A stretch of 64,000 bases of DNA from Bacillota bacterium (GTDB taxonomy: Bacteria; Bacillota; UBA4882; UBA8346): the NCBI GenBank assembly GCA_029974635.1, contig JARKQY010000024.1:1-64000 (forward strand), written 5' to 3'. The stretch's first letter is position 1, and every line of letters begins with the position of its first letter. Below are positions 1-9,458 of this stretch, piece after piece. Both the position numbers and the translations under genes were made by a program. The notes beneath the pieces are model-generated. The model saw nothing but the letters and a program-made list of their open reading frames with translations. It did no database searches and had not been told where the DNA came from.

Positions 1-142
1 TGAAATGATTATGCCGGGTGACAATGTAAAGATGACCATCGAACTAATCACCCCCATCGCCATGGAAGAGAAACTGCGGTTCGCGATTCGCGAAGGCGGA
101 CGTACCGTCGGTTCCGGTGTGGTTACCAAAGTTATCGAATAG
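1..142 (+). CDS. tuf: Elongation factor Tu, C-terminal end (5' part lies outside the window)
   Basis: The frame starting at base 2 is open from the window edge and ends at TAG 140-142. It encodes the last 46 residues of EF-Tu domain III, with the family hallmarks [23 protein letters not shown] and a final KVIE. EF-Tu is the GTPase that delivers aminoacyl-tRNA to the ribosome. Its place directly upstream of rpsJ matches the Bacillota order in which the str operon ends in tuf and the S10 operon follows. Only the domain III end is visible, so nothing can be said about the GTPase domain. Confidence 0.97.
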   Translation, partial: EMIMPGDNVKMTIELITPIAMEEKLRFAIREGGRTVGSGVVTKVIE

Positions 143-369
143 GCATTGCAATAATAATTACGATGTAATCCATTATGAATAAGTGAAGGTTAAGCGTATG
201 GATTTACTAGTGTAGAGCGTCATGTATATAAACTACACTGAAAAATAGCGACGACGCTCTACTTAAAGTAATTCGTTGCTGAAAGAATTGATAGTAAATA
301 GTAATATGTAATGAATTGCTAGTTTTTAGTAAATACTCAGCCTAACCTGGTAAAGAGGAGGGAAATCAT
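143..369 (+). promoter_or_regulatory. tuf-rpsJ leader with two mutually exclusive hairpins
   Basis: This 227-nt spacer separates the str-type and S10-type operons and should hold the S10 promoter or leader. Two stems can be drawn: AGTGTAG 209-215 with CTACACT 233-239, and GTAGAGCGTC 212-221 with GACGCTCTAC 253-262. They share bases 212-215, so only one can form at a time, as in attenuators. No T-tract follows either stem and I could not find a convincing -35/-10 pair. The sequence after 285 is AT-rich with TAGTAA words. The stems are seen; a regulatory role is inferred. Confidence 0.45.
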
Positions 370-678
370 ATGGCCACTCAGAAAATCAGGATCCGCTTAA
401 AAGCATTTGATCATAAATTGCTGGATCAATCAGCGGAGAAGATTGTCGAGACGGCGAAAAGGACCGGCGCTTATGTTTCCGGACCAATTCCACTTCCGAC
501 TGAAAAGAATATTTATACGATTCTTCGGTCAGTCCATATTGACAAGGATTCACGCGAGCAATTTGAAATGAGAACTCATAAACGCTTGATCGATATTTTA
601 GATCCCAGTTCAAAAACAGTCGATGCATTAATGAGGTTGGACTTACCCGCTGGGGTTGATATTGAGATTAAGTTGTAA
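370..678 (+). CDS. rpsJ: 30S ribosomal protein S10
   Basis: The product is 102 residues, the normal S10 length. It carries [17 protein letters not shown] at the N-terminus, SGPIPLPT in the middle and the RTHKRLIDI motif near residue 70. S10 is a 30S head protein and also the NusE antitermination factor. An excellent Shine-Dalgarno (AGAGGAGGG) precedes the ATG by a normal spacing. It opens the S10 operon; the 185-nt gap to rplC is unusually long and filled with degenerate repeats. Confidence 0.98.
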   Translation: MATQKIRIRLKAFDHKLLDQSAEKIVETAKRTGAYVSGPIPLPTEKNIYTILRSVHIDKDSREQFEMRTHKRLIDILDPSSKTVDALMRLDLPAGVDIEIKL

Positions 679-863
679 ATCATTAGTTTAGGGTTTTAGG
701 TTCGGGTCAATCGTTCAGCGTTCCGAGTTCCGGGTTCAAGGTTTTCGAGTCGCAATGCTTAAGCGTGGAACGATGAACACGAAACGCGGAACGAGCATCC
801 TCGAGTTCACAGAAAAAAACGCAGAACGCAAAACCCGCAAGTTGCTAGAAGGGGGCGCAAGAA
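679..863. repeat. GTTC-rich degenerate repeat between rpsJ and rplC
   Basis: The first half (about 690-760) is made of imperfect repeats of the type GTTCCGAG/GTTCCGGG/GTTCAAGG. The second half (about 765-830) holds the complementary type (GGAACGA, GAACACG, GGAACGAG, GCAGAACG). The spacer can therefore fold on itself as one long imperfect inverted repeat. No reading frame is present. Similar low-complexity spacers are known from several Clostridia; the function is unknown. The ribosome binding site of rplC (GAAGGGGG) lies at its right end. Confidence 0.5.
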
Positions 864-1502
864 ATGGCCAAAGGTATATTAGGTAAAAAAATTGGAATGA
901 CTCAAGTCTTTACTTCGAAAGGGCAGGCAGTTCCGGTAACTGTCGTTGAAGCCGGCCCATGTATTGTTGTTCAAAAAAAGACGACCGCTACTGATGGGTA
1001 TGAAGCGGTTCAGTTGGGATTCGGCGAACAAAAAGAACGGTTAGTCAATAAACCGCTGAAAGGGCATTTTCAAAAATCAGGTTCTGGTAAAAATTTCAAG
1101 TTTCTTAAAGAAATCCGACTGGATGTCGGCGAAAACTATGATTTGGGCCAAGAGATCAAGGCAGATGTTTTTAATGAAGGCGAATATGTTGATGTTACCG
1201 GAACTTCCAAAGGGAAGGGTTTTGCCGGCGTCATCAAACGGTGGAACTTTAACCGGGCTTCCATGACTCATGGTTCGATGTATCACCGGCGTTCCGGATC
1301 TTTAGGCGCTACCGACCCCGCGCGGGTTTTTAAAGGTCGAAAACTTCCGGGAAGATTAGGTGGCGTTCAAACAACCATTCAAGGGTTGGAAATTGTCAAG
1401 GTCGACTCGGGCCGTAATATTCTGTTAATTAAAGGCGCGATTCCCGGAGCCAACGGCTCATATTTACTAGTGAAGAAGACTGTTAAAAACGCCAAGAAGT
1501 AG
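864..1502 (+). CDS. rplC: 50S ribosomal protein L3
   Basis: The 212-residue product begins [15 protein letters not shown], the L3 signature. It also has the central loop motif [16 protein letters not shown] (around residues 133-148) that reaches the peptidyl transferase centre, and the KLPGRLGG segment. L3 is an early assembly protein of the 50S subunit. It is followed after 29 nt by rplD. Length and domain order are normal. Confidence 0.98.
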   Translation: MAKGILGKKIGMTQVFTSKGQAVPVTVVEAGPCIVVQKKTTATDGYEAVQLGFGEQKERLVNKPLKGHFQKSGSGKNFKFLKEIRLDVGENYDLGQEIKADVFNEGEYVDVTGTSKGKGFAGVIKRWNFNRASMTHGSMYHRRSGSLGATDPARVFKGRKLPGRLGGVQTTIQGLEIVKVDSGRNILLIKGAIPGANGSYLLVKKTVKNAKK

Positions 1503-1531
1503 TTTTGATTTTCGATAAAGGAGGGGATAAA

Positions 1532-2152
1532 ATGCCGACCGTACCAGTTTATAATGTAAAAGGATCGCAGGTAGGCGAAATCGCCCTGAATGATAACATT
1601 TTTGCTATTAAGGTTAATAAGCCTTTATTGCATGAAGCGGTCACCATGCAGCTCGCTTCTCAGCGGTTGGGAACGGCTGCCGCTAAAAGTCGATCTTTTG
1701 TACGCGGTGGAGGACGGAAACCTTATCGTCAAAAGGGAACCGGTCAAGCTAGGCATGGCAGCAGGCGCTCACCGATTTGGAGAGGCGGTGGAGTGGTTTT
1801 TGGACCTACTCCGCGGGATTATGGCTATAATTTACCTAAAAAAGCACGGCGTCAAGCTCTAAAATCCGCTTTATCAGCCAAAGTTGAGGCCGGTGAGATT
1901 ATTGTAGTCGATCTGATTCAAGTGGCGGAGCCGAAGACCAAAGAAGTAATTCAGATTCTCAATAATTTGAAGACGGAAAATGCATTGATTGTCACAGGGA
2001 TTGACGATATCAATCTCTACAAATCAGCCCGTAATATTCCCGGAGTTACAACTATGGTTAGCGAAGGGTTGAATGTTTATGATATCTTATCCCATAACCA
2101 TCTGGTTATTACCAAAGATGCAGTGGGGAAGGTAGAGGAGGCTCTAGCGTAA
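1532..2152 (+). CDS. rplD: 50S ribosomal protein L4
   Basis: The 206-residue product has the L4 signature [20 protein letters not shown] (about residues 60-79), the loop that lines the exit tunnel, and [10 protein letters not shown]. The frame is open further upstream, but the ATG at 1532 is chosen because AAAGGAGGGG (1518-1526) sits just before it and MPTVPVYN is the usual L4 start. L4 also represses the S10 operon in some bacteria. Its stop overlaps the start of rplW by one base (TAATG), so the two are translationally coupled. Confidence 0.96.
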   Translation: MPTVPVYNVKGSQVGEIALNDNIFAIKVNKPLLHEAVTMQLASQRLGTAAAKSRSFVRGGGRKPYRQKGTGQARHGSRRSPIWRGGGVVFGPTPRDYGYNLPKKARRQALKSALSAKVEAGEIIVVDLIQVAEPKTKEVIQILNNLKTENALIVTGIDDINLYKSARNIPGVTTMVSEGLNVYDILSHNHLVITKDAVGKVEEALA

Positions 2153-2436
2153 TGGAAGCAAGAACCTTAATTAAACGTCCGATTATAACAGAGAAGACGA
2201 CCCGGTTGATGGAGCAAAGTAAATATTGCTTTGTGGTTGATCCACGTGCAAATAAAATTCAGATTAAGCAAGCTATTGAAGAAATATTTAAGGTAAAAGT
2301 CACCTCAGTTAATACCTTTAACTTACTCGGTAAGGTTAAGCGAATGGGCCGTCATGAAGGGCGTCGCCCAAGCTGGAAAAGAGCTGTGGTAACTCTTAAA
2401 AAGGGAGACCGGATTGAGTTCTTTGAAGGAGTATAA
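2152..2436 (+). CDS. rplW: 50S ribosomal protein L23
   Basis: The 94-residue product shows the L23 pattern: RPIITEKTTRLME near the N-terminus, YCFVVDPRANKIQIKQAIE, and GKVKRMGRHEGRRPSWKRA in the C-terminal loop. L23 sits at the tunnel exit and docks the trigger factor and SRP. It begins within the rplD stop codon (TAATG). Length is typical for Bacillota. Confidence 0.97.
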   Translation: MEARTLIKRPIITEKTTRLMEQSKYCFVVDPRANKIQIKQAIEEIFKVKVTSVNTFNLLGKVKRMGRHEGRRPSWKRAVVTLKKGDRIEFFEGV

Positions 2437-2478
2437 TTTTTTAATTAGTTTTTTAGATTACTATAGGAGGTAGGGAAA

Positions 2479-3300
2479 ATGCCGGTAAGAAAATACCAGC
2501 CAACCTCACCTGGGCGAAGATTTATGACAGTTTCCGATTTTAAGGAAATAACCAAAACAAAGCCGGAGAAATCATTGCTGGAACCGCTATGTAAAACCGG
2601 TGGACGCAATTCATCGGGACGGTTAACCGTTAGACATCGCGGTGGCGGGCATAAGCAAATGTATCGGGTGATTGATTTTAAACGGAATAAACATGATGTT
2701 CCCGCCAAAGTGGCTGCATTGGAATACGATCCGAATCGTTCGGCGCGGATTGCTTTATTGCATTACGCGGATGGCGAGAAACGTTATATTTTGGCTCCTG
2801 CTGGTTTAAAGGTCGGGGATACAGTTGTCTCAGGACCGAATTCCGACATTAAACCCGGGAATGCTTTACCTTTGATAAATATACCGGTTGGTACCATTAT
2901 TCATAATATCGAATTAAAGAAAAACGGCGGCGGGCAATTGGTCCGAACCGCGGGAGCCGGAGCCCAGTTAATGGCTAAAGAGGGCGAGTACGCCAATGTT
3001 AGGCTTCCATCTGGAGAAATGCGTTTGATCCGGGTTGATTGTATGGCCACCATCGGGCAGGTAGGAAACGAAGAGCACGAAAATATCAGTATCGGAAAAG
3101 CAGGCCGGTCGCGCTGGCTGGGTAAAAAACCCGCAAACCGCGGCGTAGTTATGAATCCTATCGATCACCCTCATGGCGGGGGAGAAGGCCGTTCTCCCAT
3201 TGGCCGCGCTCCGGTGACGCCTTGGGGTAAACCTGCTTTGGGACATCGTACCCGGAAGCATAAAGCTTCTGATCGACTAATTGTCAAACGGCGATCCTAA
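2479..3300 (+). CDS. rplB: 50S ribosomal protein L2
   Basis: The 273-residue product contains [19 protein letters not shown] (about 43-61), the [14 protein letters not shown] segment, and the C-terminal [19 protein letters not shown] motif whose histidine lies near the peptidyl transferase centre. L2 is one of the most conserved 50S proteins. A clear AGGAGGT site precedes the ATG. It is followed by 87 nt before rpsS. Confidence 0.98.
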   Translation: MPVRKYQPTSPGRRFMTVSDFKEITKTKPEKSLLEPLCKTGGRNSSGRLTVRHRGGGHKQMYRVIDFKRNKHDVPAKVAALEYDPNRSARIALLHYADGEKRYILAPAGLKVGDTVVSGPNSDIKPGNALPLINIPVGTIIHNIELKKNGGGQLVRTAGAGAQLMAKEGEYANVRLPSGEMRLIRVDCMATIGQVGNEEHENISIGKAGRSRWLGKKPANRGVVMNPIDHPHGGGEGRSPIGRAPVTPWGKPALGHRTRKHKASDRLIVKRRS

Positions 3301-3387
3301 AAAGATTATTGAATACGTTTCCGGATTTGTATATATCTTGGAACAATTCGGATCGTCCGGTAGTATTTCGAGTTGGAGGGGTAAATA

Positions 3388-3678
3388 ATGTCACGATCCT
3401 TAAAAAAAGGACCTTATGTGCAAGCAAGTCTTCTCAAAAAAATCGAAGAAATGAATGCCAAAGGTGAAAAGAAAGTTATTAAAACATGGACCCGGAGTTC
3501 AACCATTTTTCCGGAAATGGTGGGCCATACCTTGGCTGTTCATGACGGCCGGAAGCATGTCCCTATTTATATCACCGAGGATATGGTTGGTCATAAATTA
3601 GGTGAATTCGCTCCCACTCGTACCTTCAGAGGCCATGGTTCACGTACTGAAAAAACCACGGGGGCCGCGAGAGGCTAA
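3388..3678 (+). CDS. rpsS: 30S ribosomal protein S19
   Basis: The 96-residue product begins [10 protein letters not shown] and holds the S19 signature [20 protein letters not shown] (about 37-56), ending [15 protein letters not shown]19 binds the 30S head with S13. It is preceded by GGAGGGG. Between it and rplV is a 99-nt spacer that is open in the rplV frame but not needed for L22. Confidence 0.98.
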   Translation: MSRSLKKGPYVQASLLKKIEEMNAKGEKKVIKTWTRSSTIFPEMVGHTLAVHDGRKHVPIYITEDMVGHKLGEFAPTRTFRGHGSRTEKTTGAARG

Positions 3679-3777
3679 TTTATATTACTATACTTGCAAG
3701 GCGGTATATTAAGTAAGTACTTAGTAAGCTGCAATGTACCGTCTGAAGAAGCCATATTGGAATGGGGAGGGATTATT

Positions 3778-4116
3778 TTGGAAGCCAAAGCAGTTGCTAA
3801 ATTTGTGCGGATTGCGCCTCGAAAAGCCCGTTTTGTGATTGACCAAATTAGGGGTAAAAAGGTCAATGACGCACAAACAATCTTAAAATTTACACCACGA
3901 TTTGCCGCCGATGTAATTGGTAAAGTGTTGAACTCGGCGGTTGCCAATGCAGAAAACAATAATAAATTAAACCGGGAACACCTGGTCGTTTCTGAAGCAT
4001 ATGTTGATCAAGGTCCTACGATGAAAAGATTCATGCCGCGCGCGCAAGGCCGGGCTTCAATGATTCACAAGCGCACCAGCCATATAACGATTGTTGTGGC
4101 AGAGAAGGAGGGCTAA
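3778..4116 (+). CDS. rplV: 50S ribosomal protein L22
   Basis: Starting at TTG 3778 the product is 112 residues, the usual L22 size: [20 protein letters not shown] at the start and [20 protein letters not shown] at the end, the tunnel-lining beta-hairpin. The frame is open 84 bases further upstream, but that extension does not look like L22. GGGGAGGG 3764-3771 lies 6 nt before the TTG, which decides the start. It is 2 nt from rpsC. Confidence 0.95.
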   Translation: MEAKAVAKFVRIAPRKARFVIDQIRGKKVNDAQTILKFTPRFAADVIGKVLNSAVANAENNNKLNREHLVVSEAYVDQGPTMKRFMPRAQGRASMIHKRTSHITIVVAEKEG

Positions 4117-4118
4117 TT

Positions 4119-4784
4119 ATGGGTCAGAAGGTCCATCCGATTGGATTTCGAATCGGTATCATCAAAGATTGGGACGGGCGTTGGTTTGCCCGTAAAAAGG
4201 AGTATGCTGGTTTAATCCTTGAGGACCAAAAAATCCGGAAATATGTGAAAAAACGTCTTTTTGCTTCAGGTATTGCCAAAATCGAAATTGAAAGGGCTGC
4301 CAACCGTGTGAAAGTTACCATTCATACTGCACGCCCCGGCATGGTAATCGGACGGCAAGGAACTGAAGTCGAAGTGATTCGTAAAGAGATTGAAAAGTTT
4401 TCCGGAAAACAAGTTCAGTTAAATATTGCGGAAGTTAAATCACCGGAATTAAACGCCCAATTAGTGGCCGAGAATATTGCATTTCAATTGGAACGGCGTA
4501 CTTCGTTCCGGCGCGCCATGAAACAGTCCATTGGCCGGTCAATTAAGTTTGGTGCTTTGGGAGTGAAAGTTTCATGCAGCGGCCGGCTTATGGGAGCTGA
4601 AATTGCAAGAACGGAAGGTTATAGTGAGGGAAAAGTACCCTTACACACTTTGAGAGCTGATATTGACTACGGTTTTGCCGAAGCGAATACCACCTATGGC
4701 AAAATCGGGGTTAAGGTATGGATTTATAAAGGTGAAATCCTCCAAACAAAAAAACGGCTTGTAAGAGCTGAGGGAGGTGCTTAA
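4119..4784 (+). CDS. rpsC: 30S ribosomal protein S3
   Basis: The 221-residue product begins [14 protein letters not shown]. It carries the KH-domain motif [20 protein letters not shown] (about 67-86) and the C-terminal domain [18 protein letters not shown]3 lines the mRNA entry channel and has helicase activity with S4 and S5. It lies 2 nt after rplV and 2 nt before rplP, so the three are coupled. Confidence 0.98.
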   Translation: MGQKVHPIGFRIGIIKDWDGRWFARKKEYAGLILEDQKIRKYVKKRLFASGIAKIEIERAANRVKVTIHTARPGMVIGRQGTEVEVIRKEIEKFSGKQVQLNIAEVKSPELNAQLVAENIAFQLERRTSFRRAMKQSIGRSIKFGALGVKVSCSGRLMGAEIARTEGYSEGKVPLHTLRADIDYGFAEANTTYGKIGVKVWIYKGEILQTKKRLVRAEGGA

Positions 4785-4786
4785 AG

Positions 4787-5221
4787 TTGTTAGTTCCGAA
4801 ACGTGTTAAACACCGTAAAGTTATGCGCGGCCGGATGACGGGAAAAGCTCTTAAGGGTTCCACGCTCGTTTTGGGAGATTATGGCCTGCAGGCAACTGAA
4901 CCGGGATGGATTACTAATGTTCAGATCGAGGCGGCCCGTATCGCATTGACCCGTCATATTAAGCGGGGCGGTAAAGTGTGGGTTAAAATCTTTCCGGATA
5001 AACCGGTTACTGCAAAACCGGCTGAAACCCGGATGGGAAGTGGAAAAGGATCTCCGGAACATTGGGTGGCCGTGGTTAAACCAGGGCGGGTTATTTTTGA
5101 AGTTACCGGGGTTGAAGCAGAACTGGCTCGTGAGGCCATTCGTTTGGCTGCACATAAACTTCCGATCAAATGTAAGTTCATAAAACGAGAGGAAGCGGGT
5201 GGGGAAGCAAATGAAAGCTAA
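4787..5221 (+). CDS. rplP: 50S ribosomal protein L16
   Basis: The product is 144 residues and starts at TTG 4787 with [16 protein letters not shown]. It holds [22 protein letters not shown] and the [21 protein letters not shown] motif (about 77-97) near the A site. GAGGGAGGTG within the end of rpsC serves as the ribosome binding site. Its 3' end overlaps rpmC by 11 bases. Confidence 0.97.
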   Translation: MLVPKRVKHRKVMRGRMTGKALKGSTLVLGDYGLQATEPGWITNVQIEAARIALTRHIKRGGKVWVKIFPDKPVTAKPAETRMGSGKGSPEHWVAVVKPGRVIFEVTGVEAELAREAIRLAAHKLPIKCKFIKREEAGGEANES

Positions 5222-5414
5222 GGAAGTTAGAGATATGACCAATGATGAATTGCAAGTGAAACTAGGTAGTTTGAAAGAAGAATTATTTAACCTTCGTTTT
5301 CAAGTTGCCACCGGTCAATTGGATAACCCGATGCGCATTAAAGATGTACGAAAAAGTATCGCCCGTGTTAAAACAATATTACGGGAACGGGAACTGGGTA
5401 TTAAGGCAATTTAA
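5211..5414 (+). CDS. rpmC: 50S ribosomal protein L29
   Basis: From ATG 5211 the product is 67 residues: [30 protein letters not shown], then [20 protein letters not shown], the two-helix L29 fold. A GTG at 5199 is in frame, but the ATG fits the family start and has GGGTGGGG in front. L29 lies at the tunnel exit next to L23. It overlaps the end of rplP by 11 bases. Confidence 0.95.
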   Translation: MKAKEVRDMTNDELQVKLGSLKEELFNLRFQVATGQLDNPMRIKDVRKSIARVKTILRERELGIKAI

Positions 5415-5501
5415 CCGGAAATATTTATACAATGCTTCATTTTAAAGTACAAACACCGTGAAAGTTAATATACTCGGGTGCGAGTACAAGGAGGTAAATC
5501 A

Positions 5502-5759
5502 ATGCTGGAACGTTCACTTCGAAAGACCAGAATAGGGCTTGTTGTTAGTGATAAGATGGATAAGACCGTAGTGGTTGCAGTGGAACGATTGGTGCGTAAT
5601 CCGCTTTACGGTCGGATCATTAAAATGACCAATAAGCTCAAAGCTCACGATGAAACTAATGAGTGTCGCGTCGGCGATAAAGTTAAGTTAATGGAAACTA
5701 GGCCCATCAGTAAAGACAAGAGATGGCGGGTTGTTAATATCATTGAAAAAGCGAAGTAA
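5502..5759 (+). CDS. rpsQ: 30S ribosomal protein S17
   Basis: The 85-residue product has the S17 OB-fold pattern [28 protein letters not shown], then [31 protein letters not shown] 5502 is chosen over an upstream in-frame GTG because AAGGAGGT 5488-5495 lies 6 nt ahead. S17 is a primary 16S binder. An 87-nt spacer without evident structure separates it from rpmC. Confidence 0.97.
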   Translation: MLERSLRKTRIGLVVSDKMDKTVVVAVERLVRNPLYGRIIKMTNKLKAHDETNECRVGDKVKLMETRPISKDKRWRVVNIIEKAK

Positions 5760-5801
5760 TTCCCGCGATGGGGATCAGTTTCGTGAAAGGAGGAACCGAC
5801 C

Positions 5802-6197
5802 GTGATTCAGGCGCAAACTTTTTTAAATGTTGCAGATAACTCTGGCGCCAAGCAGGTTATGTGTATTAAAGTATTGGGAGGCTCCAAAAGGCGTTATGCC
5901 CGGGTTGGAGACCTGATAATAGCGGTCGTTAAGGATGCACTTCCACCGTCGGCTGCCAGAAAAGGAGCAGCTGGAGGCAGCGTAAAAAAAGGTGATGTGG
6001 TAAAAGCTGTTGTGGTTCGCACCACCAAGGAGACCAAACGTCCGGATGGTTCATATATCCGGTTTGATGATAACGCTGCAGTTATTCTTAACGAACAGAT
6101 GAACCCGAGAGGCACCCGTATTTTTGGGCCGGTTGCTAGAGAACTTCGTGATAAAAACTTTATGAAGATTGTATCGTTGGCTCCGGAAGTTCTTTAG
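5802..6197 (+). CDS. rplN: 50S ribosomal protein L14 with an insertion
   Basis: The 131-residue product starts at GTG 5802 after AAAGGAGG and has [32 protein letters not shown] and the C-terminal [21 protein letters not shown]14 binds L19 and bridges to the 30S subunit. Typical bacterial L14 is 122-123 residues. Here about nine extra residues ([13 protein letters not shown] region, about 48-60) sit in the loop before [14 protein letters not shown]. The rest aligns without gaps, so the gene is intact. Confidence 0.97.
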   Translation: MIQAQTFLNVADNSGAKQVMCIKVLGGSKRRYARVGDLIIAVVKDALPPSAARKGAAGGSVKKGDVVKAVVVRTTKETKRPDGSYIRFDDNAAVILNEQMNPRGTRIFGPVARELRDKNFMKIVSLAPEVL

Positions 6198-6235
6198 ACG
6201 GTTTCGCGGAGTGCGCGGGCAGAGGAGGAAACATT

Positions 6236-6559
6236 ATGAGCGCGAAAACGAAACTTAAAAAAGGTGATGAAGTTTATATTATTTCCGGTAAGGATCGAGG
6301 CCGGCGCGGAAAGATTCAAAGGGTATTGTCAAGTGAAGGTGCAGTAATCATTGAAGGTTTAAATCTTGCCAAAAAACACGCGAAACCGACCAAAGCAAGT
6401 CCGCAAGGCGGAGTTATCGATAAAGCCTTACCAGTTAAGGTAGCGAAGGTGATGCTGGTTTGTTCGGGATGCAATCAGCCTACAAGATTTCGCAGGCAGC
6501 AAGCTGTTGATGGCGCTAAAGTCAGGATCTGCCAACATTGCGGCAGGACCTTGGATTGA
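6236..6559 (+). CDS. rplX: 50S ribosomal protein L24, zinc-ribbon form
   Basis: The 107-residue product has the KOW motif KKGDEVYIISGKDRGRRGKI (about 8-27) and GLNLAKKHAKP. Its C-terminal part carries two CxxC pairs (VCSGC near 80 and ICQHC near 100), the form found in many Bacillota. L24 starts 50S assembly. A small hairpin AATTGCC/GGCAATT at 6565-6581 follows, with a short T-run, and could be a weak attenuator before rplE. Confidence 0.97.
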   Translation: MSAKTKLKKGDEVYIISGKDRGRRGKIQRVLSSEGAVIIEGLNLAKKHAKPTKASPQGGVIDKALPVKVAKVMLVCSGCNQPTRFRRQQAVDGAKVRICQHCGRTLD

Positions 6560-6624
6560 TAAGGAATTGCCACAGGCAATTTTAAATTAAAGTTATGCTT
6601 TTATAATGGAGGGAGGTGCGACCA

Positions 6625-7164
6625 TTGTCGCGGCTTAAAGAAAAATATACCCGTGAAGTTTTACCGGGCTTAAAAAACCGGTTTGGATATTCAAATGTAA
6701 TGGAGATTCCTGATATTAAAAAAGTAGTCATTAATATGGGAGTCGGCGAGGCTACGGGCGACGCCAAAGCAATTGATGCCGCTGTTACTGATCTTACAGC
6801 CATTTCCGGGCAGAAGCCCATTGTAACTCGAGCCAAAAAGTCGATATCGGCATTTAAACTTCGTGCCGGGGTTGCGATTGGATGTAAGGTAACTTTGCGA
6901 GGCAAGCGTATGTATGAATTTTTAGATAAATTATTCAACTTAGCCCTCCCGAGAATTCGGGACTTCCGGGGTGTATCTCCCAAAGCTTTTGACGGCAGAG
7001 GTAATTATACTTTGGGAGTTCGCGAACAATTAATTTTCCCGGAGATCAATTACGATAAAATTGATAAAGTTCGCGGAATGGATATAGTCATTGTTACATC
7101 CGCTAAAAATGATGAAGAAGCTTTTGAGCTGTTGAAATTAATGGGAATGCCTTTCAGGGCTTAA
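6625..7164 (+). CDS. rplE: 50S ribosomal protein L5
   Basis: From TTG 6625 the product is 179 residues: [21 protein letters not shown], then [23 protein letters not shown] and the conserved [20 protein letters not shown] (about 115-134). L5 binds 5S rRNA and contacts the P-site tRNA. A GTG at 6616 is in frame but lies inside the GGAGGGAGGTG ribosome binding site, so TTG is the better start. rpsN follows after 13 nt. Confidence 0.95.
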   Translation: MSRLKEKYTREVLPGLKNRFGYSNVMEIPDIKKVVINMGVGEATGDAKAIDAAVTDLTAISGQKPIVTRAKKSISAFKLRAGVAIGCKVTLRGKRMYEFLDKLFNLALPRIRDFRGVSPKAFDGRGNYTLGVREQLIFPEINYDKIDKVRGMDIVIVTSAKNDEEAFELLKLMGMPFRA

Positions 7165-7177
7165 GGGAGGGTGAAAA

Positions 7178-7363
7178 ATGGCTAAAACATCAATGATTAT
7201 TCGTTCAAAACGGACTCCAAAATTTGCGGTACGACGCCATAATCGGTGCAATCTATGCGGGCGCCCACATGCTTATATGCGTAAGTTTGGAATTTGCCGT
7301 ATCTGCTTCCGGACTTTGGCTCATCGGGGAGAACTTCCTGGTGTCACTAAAGCTAGTTGGTAG
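7178..7363 (+). CDS. rpsN: 30S ribosomal protein S14 type Z (zinc form)
   Basis: The 61-residue product is the short S14: [15 protein letters not shown], then [22 protein letters not shown] with the CxxC-x12-CxxC zinc site (about residues 24-43), ending [12 protein letters not shown]14 sits in the 30S head. The short zinc form is standard in Bacillota; a longer zinc-free paralogue is not present here. GGGAGGGTG precedes the ATG. Confidence 0.98.
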   Translation: MAKTSMIIRSKRTPKFAVRRHNRCNLCGRPHAYMRKFGICRICFRTLAHRGELPGVTKASW

Positions 7364-7446
7364 TAGTTTCTTTGGAACATAAATTTCCGCATAAAGTCCC
7401 GTGTGTAAAAATTTGCTCCGCTTTAATGGAAGGAGGTTTTATTTAA

Positions 7447-7842
7447 ATGGTTATGACCGATCCAATTGCTGATATGCTTACCAGAATTCGAAATGCGACT
7501 ATCGTTAAGGATAAAGCCGTCGAGATTCCATCCTCGAAAATAAAAAAGGAATTGGCCCGAATCTTGAAAGAAGAAGGCTATATTCAGGATTATGAAACAA
7601 TTGAGAATGATAAACAAGGTGTCATTCGAGTCTACCTTAAATATAGCGGCAGGGAAAATGTGATTTCAGGCTTAAAACGAATTAGTAAACCGGGTCTTAG
7701 GGTGTATGCGCAAAAAGAGGAAATCCCCAAAGTGTTGGGAGGACTGGGTACAGCTGTATTATCCACTTCACAAGGGGTTATGACCGACCGAAAAGCACGG
7801 CAAGCCGGAATCGGCGGTGAAGTTATTTGTTATATCTGGTAG
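7447..7842 (+). CDS. rpsH: 30S ribosomal protein S8
   Basis: The 131-residue product has [14 protein letters not shown] at the start, [20 protein letters not shown], and the C-terminal signature [29 protein letters not shown]8 is a primary 16S binder and in E. coli represses the spc operon. ATG 7447 is preferred over ATG 7453 on spacing to AAGGAGG. A 100-nt AT-rich spacer with an inverted repeat follows. Confidence 0.97.
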   Translation: MVMTDPIADMLTRIRNATIVKDKAVEIPSSKIKKELARILKEEGYIQDYETIENDKQGVIRVYLKYSGRENVISGLKRISKPGLRVYAQKEEIPKVLGGLGTAVLSTSQGVMTDRKARQAGIGGEVICYIW

Positions 7843-7942
7843 TAGAGCTAGTGATTCGTAACCAGTTATTAGTACAATGGTTAATTTAGTCATTTAGTTA
7901 ATAACCAATAACTAATAACTAACAAGATCGGGGGTGTATTTT
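7843..7942. repeat. AT-rich inverted-repeat element between rpsH and rplF
   Basis: AGTTATTAGT 7864-7873 is the exact reverse complement of ACTAATAACT 7911-7920, with a 37-nt loop. The words CAGTTATTAGT (7863-7873) and AACCAATAACTAA (7903-7915) recur exactly in the rpmJ-rpsM spacer at 13621-13631 and 13673-13685. Two related elements therefore sit in two ribosomal spacers. There is no T-tract. The element ends before the rplF ribosome binding site (GGGGGTG 7930-7936). Confidence 0.6.
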
Positions 7943-8491
7943 ATGTCAAGAATCGGGCGAAAACCTATTATTGTACCCCAAGGGGTTCAAGTTGAAATTA
8001 ATGGCAATACTGTTAAAGTAAAAGGGCCTAAGGGAGAATTGGTTCGGGATCTTCATCCGGAAATGAAATTAGTTTTAAGTGATTCGGAATTGAAAGTCGA
8101 ACGTCCTTCCGATGAAAAAAAGCATCGCTCTTTACATGGATTAACCAGGACTCTTGTTTCAAATATGGTGGACGGTGTTACCAAAGGATTTTCGAAAACA
8201 CTTGAAATTACCGGCGTGGGTTATAAAGCAGCCAAACAGGGATCAAATCTTCAATTGACATTGGGCTATTCGCATCCTATCGAAATCAAACCATTTCCAG
8301 GAATCGAATTTGAGGTTCCGGCGCCAACCAAGATTGTAGTAAAAGGAATTGACAAACAGGCAGTTGGTGAGACCGCGGCTCAAGTTCGGGCCCTCCGGGA
8401 ACCTGAACCTTATAAAGGTAAAGGCATCAAATATGATAATGAAGTTATCCGGCGGAAAGCCGGAAAAGCAGGTAAGGCAGGTAAGAAGTAA
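7943..8491 (+). CDS. rplF: 50S ribosomal protein L6
   Basis: The 182-residue product starts [18 protein letters not shown] and has [16 protein letters not shown], the second-domain motif [21 protein letters not shown], and [27 protein letters not shown] near the C-terminus. L6 lies near the factor-binding site. ATG 7943 is used; an in-frame GTG at 7934 overlaps the ribosome binding site. rplR follows after 63 nt. Confidence 0.97.
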   Translation: MSRIGRKPIIVPQGVQVEINGNTVKVKGPKGELVRDLHPEMKLVLSDSELKVERPSDEKKHRSLHGLTRTLVSNMVDGVTKGFSKTLEITGVGYKAAKQGSNLQLTLGYSHPIEIKPFPGIEFEVPAPTKIVVKGIDKQAVGETAAQVRALREPEPYKGKGIKYDNEVIRRKAGKAGKAGKK

Positions 8492-8554
8492 TTCCAAATT
8501 CACTAATGTTTTAAGTTGCGTTGGTGTGCAATGCAGCGAAAGGAGTGACCGGTT

Positions 8555-8926
8555 ATGTTTCACAAGCCTAAACGGCGTGAAGCAACATTACGCAGACATA
8601 TACGTCTTCGCAAGAAAGTTTCTGGAACTGCTGAACGTCCCAGGTTAAGCGTATACCGTAGTTTGCACCATATTTATGCCCAAGTTATTGATGATGCAAA
8701 AGGAGTAACCTTGGTAGCGGCTTCAACAGTGGAACCAGAACTCCGTGACAAATTGAAGAATAGTGGCGGAAATATCGAAGCGGCCAAGGCTGTGGGTTTA
8801 GCCATCGCCAAAAAGGCCCTGGAAAAAGGTATTACGAAGGTTGTATTTGACCGCGGCGGACAGATATATCATGGTCGAGTAGCGGCTTTAGCTTCCGCTG
8901 CCAGGGAAAGCGGCTTAGAATTTTAG
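8555..8926 (+). CDS. rplR: 50S ribosomal protein L18
   Basis: The 123-residue product has the arginine-rich N-terminus [33 protein letters not shown], and the C-terminal [29 protein letters not shown]18 brings 5S rRNA into the 50S subunit together with L5. GAAAGGAGTGA precedes the ATG. Spacing to rpsE is 20 nt. Confidence 0.98.
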   Translation: MFHKPKRREATLRRHIRLRKKVSGTAERPRLSVYRSLHHIYAQVIDDAKGVTLVAASTVEPELRDKLKNSGGNIEAAKAVGLAIAKKALEKGITKVVFDRGGQIYHGRVAALASAARESGLEF

Positions 8927-8946
8927 GTTGGCAAGGGGGGATTTGT

Positions 8947-9447
8947 ATGAAACGAATCGATTCAAGTGAAATGGAATTGACAGAAAAAGTCGTCCATATT
9001 AATCGGGTTGCCAAAGTTGTAAAAGGTGGCCGCCGGTTCAGTTTCAGTGCATTGGTCGTGGTCGGAGATGGAAAAGGCCATGTTGGAATGGGACTTGGTA
9101 AGGCTGCTGAAGTTCCGGAGGCAATTCGTAAGGGCGTTGAAGATGCCAAAAAGAACCTAATTGAAGTTCCTCTTAATGGAACTACGATTCCTCATATTAT
9201 TGAAGGTAATTTTGGCGCTGGAAAAGTTCTTCTGAAACCGGCTTCTCCGGGGACAGGAGTAATTGCCGGCGGACCAGTACGTGCAGTACTTGAGAGCGCT
9301 GGAATCCGGGATATTTTAACGAAGTCGTTAGGCTCATCCAATGCATTAAATATGGTAAATGCCACTATCACCGGTTTGAAAGGCCTTAAAAAACCGGCTC
9401 AGGTTGCAGAATTGCGTGGCAAAACCGTGGATGAAATCTTCGGTTAG
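8947..9447 (+). CDS. rpsE: 30S ribosomal protein S5
   Basis: The 166-residue product carries the S5 double-stranded-RNA-binding motif [20 protein letters not shown] (about 24-43), [20 protein letters not shown], and [20 protein letters not shown] in the C-terminal domain. S5 takes part in decoding fidelity and mRNA unwinding. AAGGGGGG precedes the ATG. rpmD starts 11 nt after its stop. Confidence 0.98.
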   Translation: MKRIDSSEMELTEKVVHINRVAKVVKGGRRFSFSALVVVGDGKGHVGMGLGKAAEVPEAIRKGVEDAKKNLIEVPLNGTTIPHIIEGNFGAGKVLLKPASPGTGVIAGGPVRAVLESAGIRDILTKSLGSSNALNMVNATITGLKGLKKPAQVAELRGKTVDEIFG

Positions 9448-9458
9448 GAGGAGAAATC

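Noticed and set aside
4790-5242. 150-residue minus-strand open frame opposite rplP
   Set aside because: It lies fully opposite the conserved L16 gene, has no ribosome binding site and no recognisable motif; an antisense shadow.
6565-6585. Terminator between rplX and rplE
   Set aside because: A 7-bp stem with a short T-run inside an essential operon is too weak to call; at most an attenuator.
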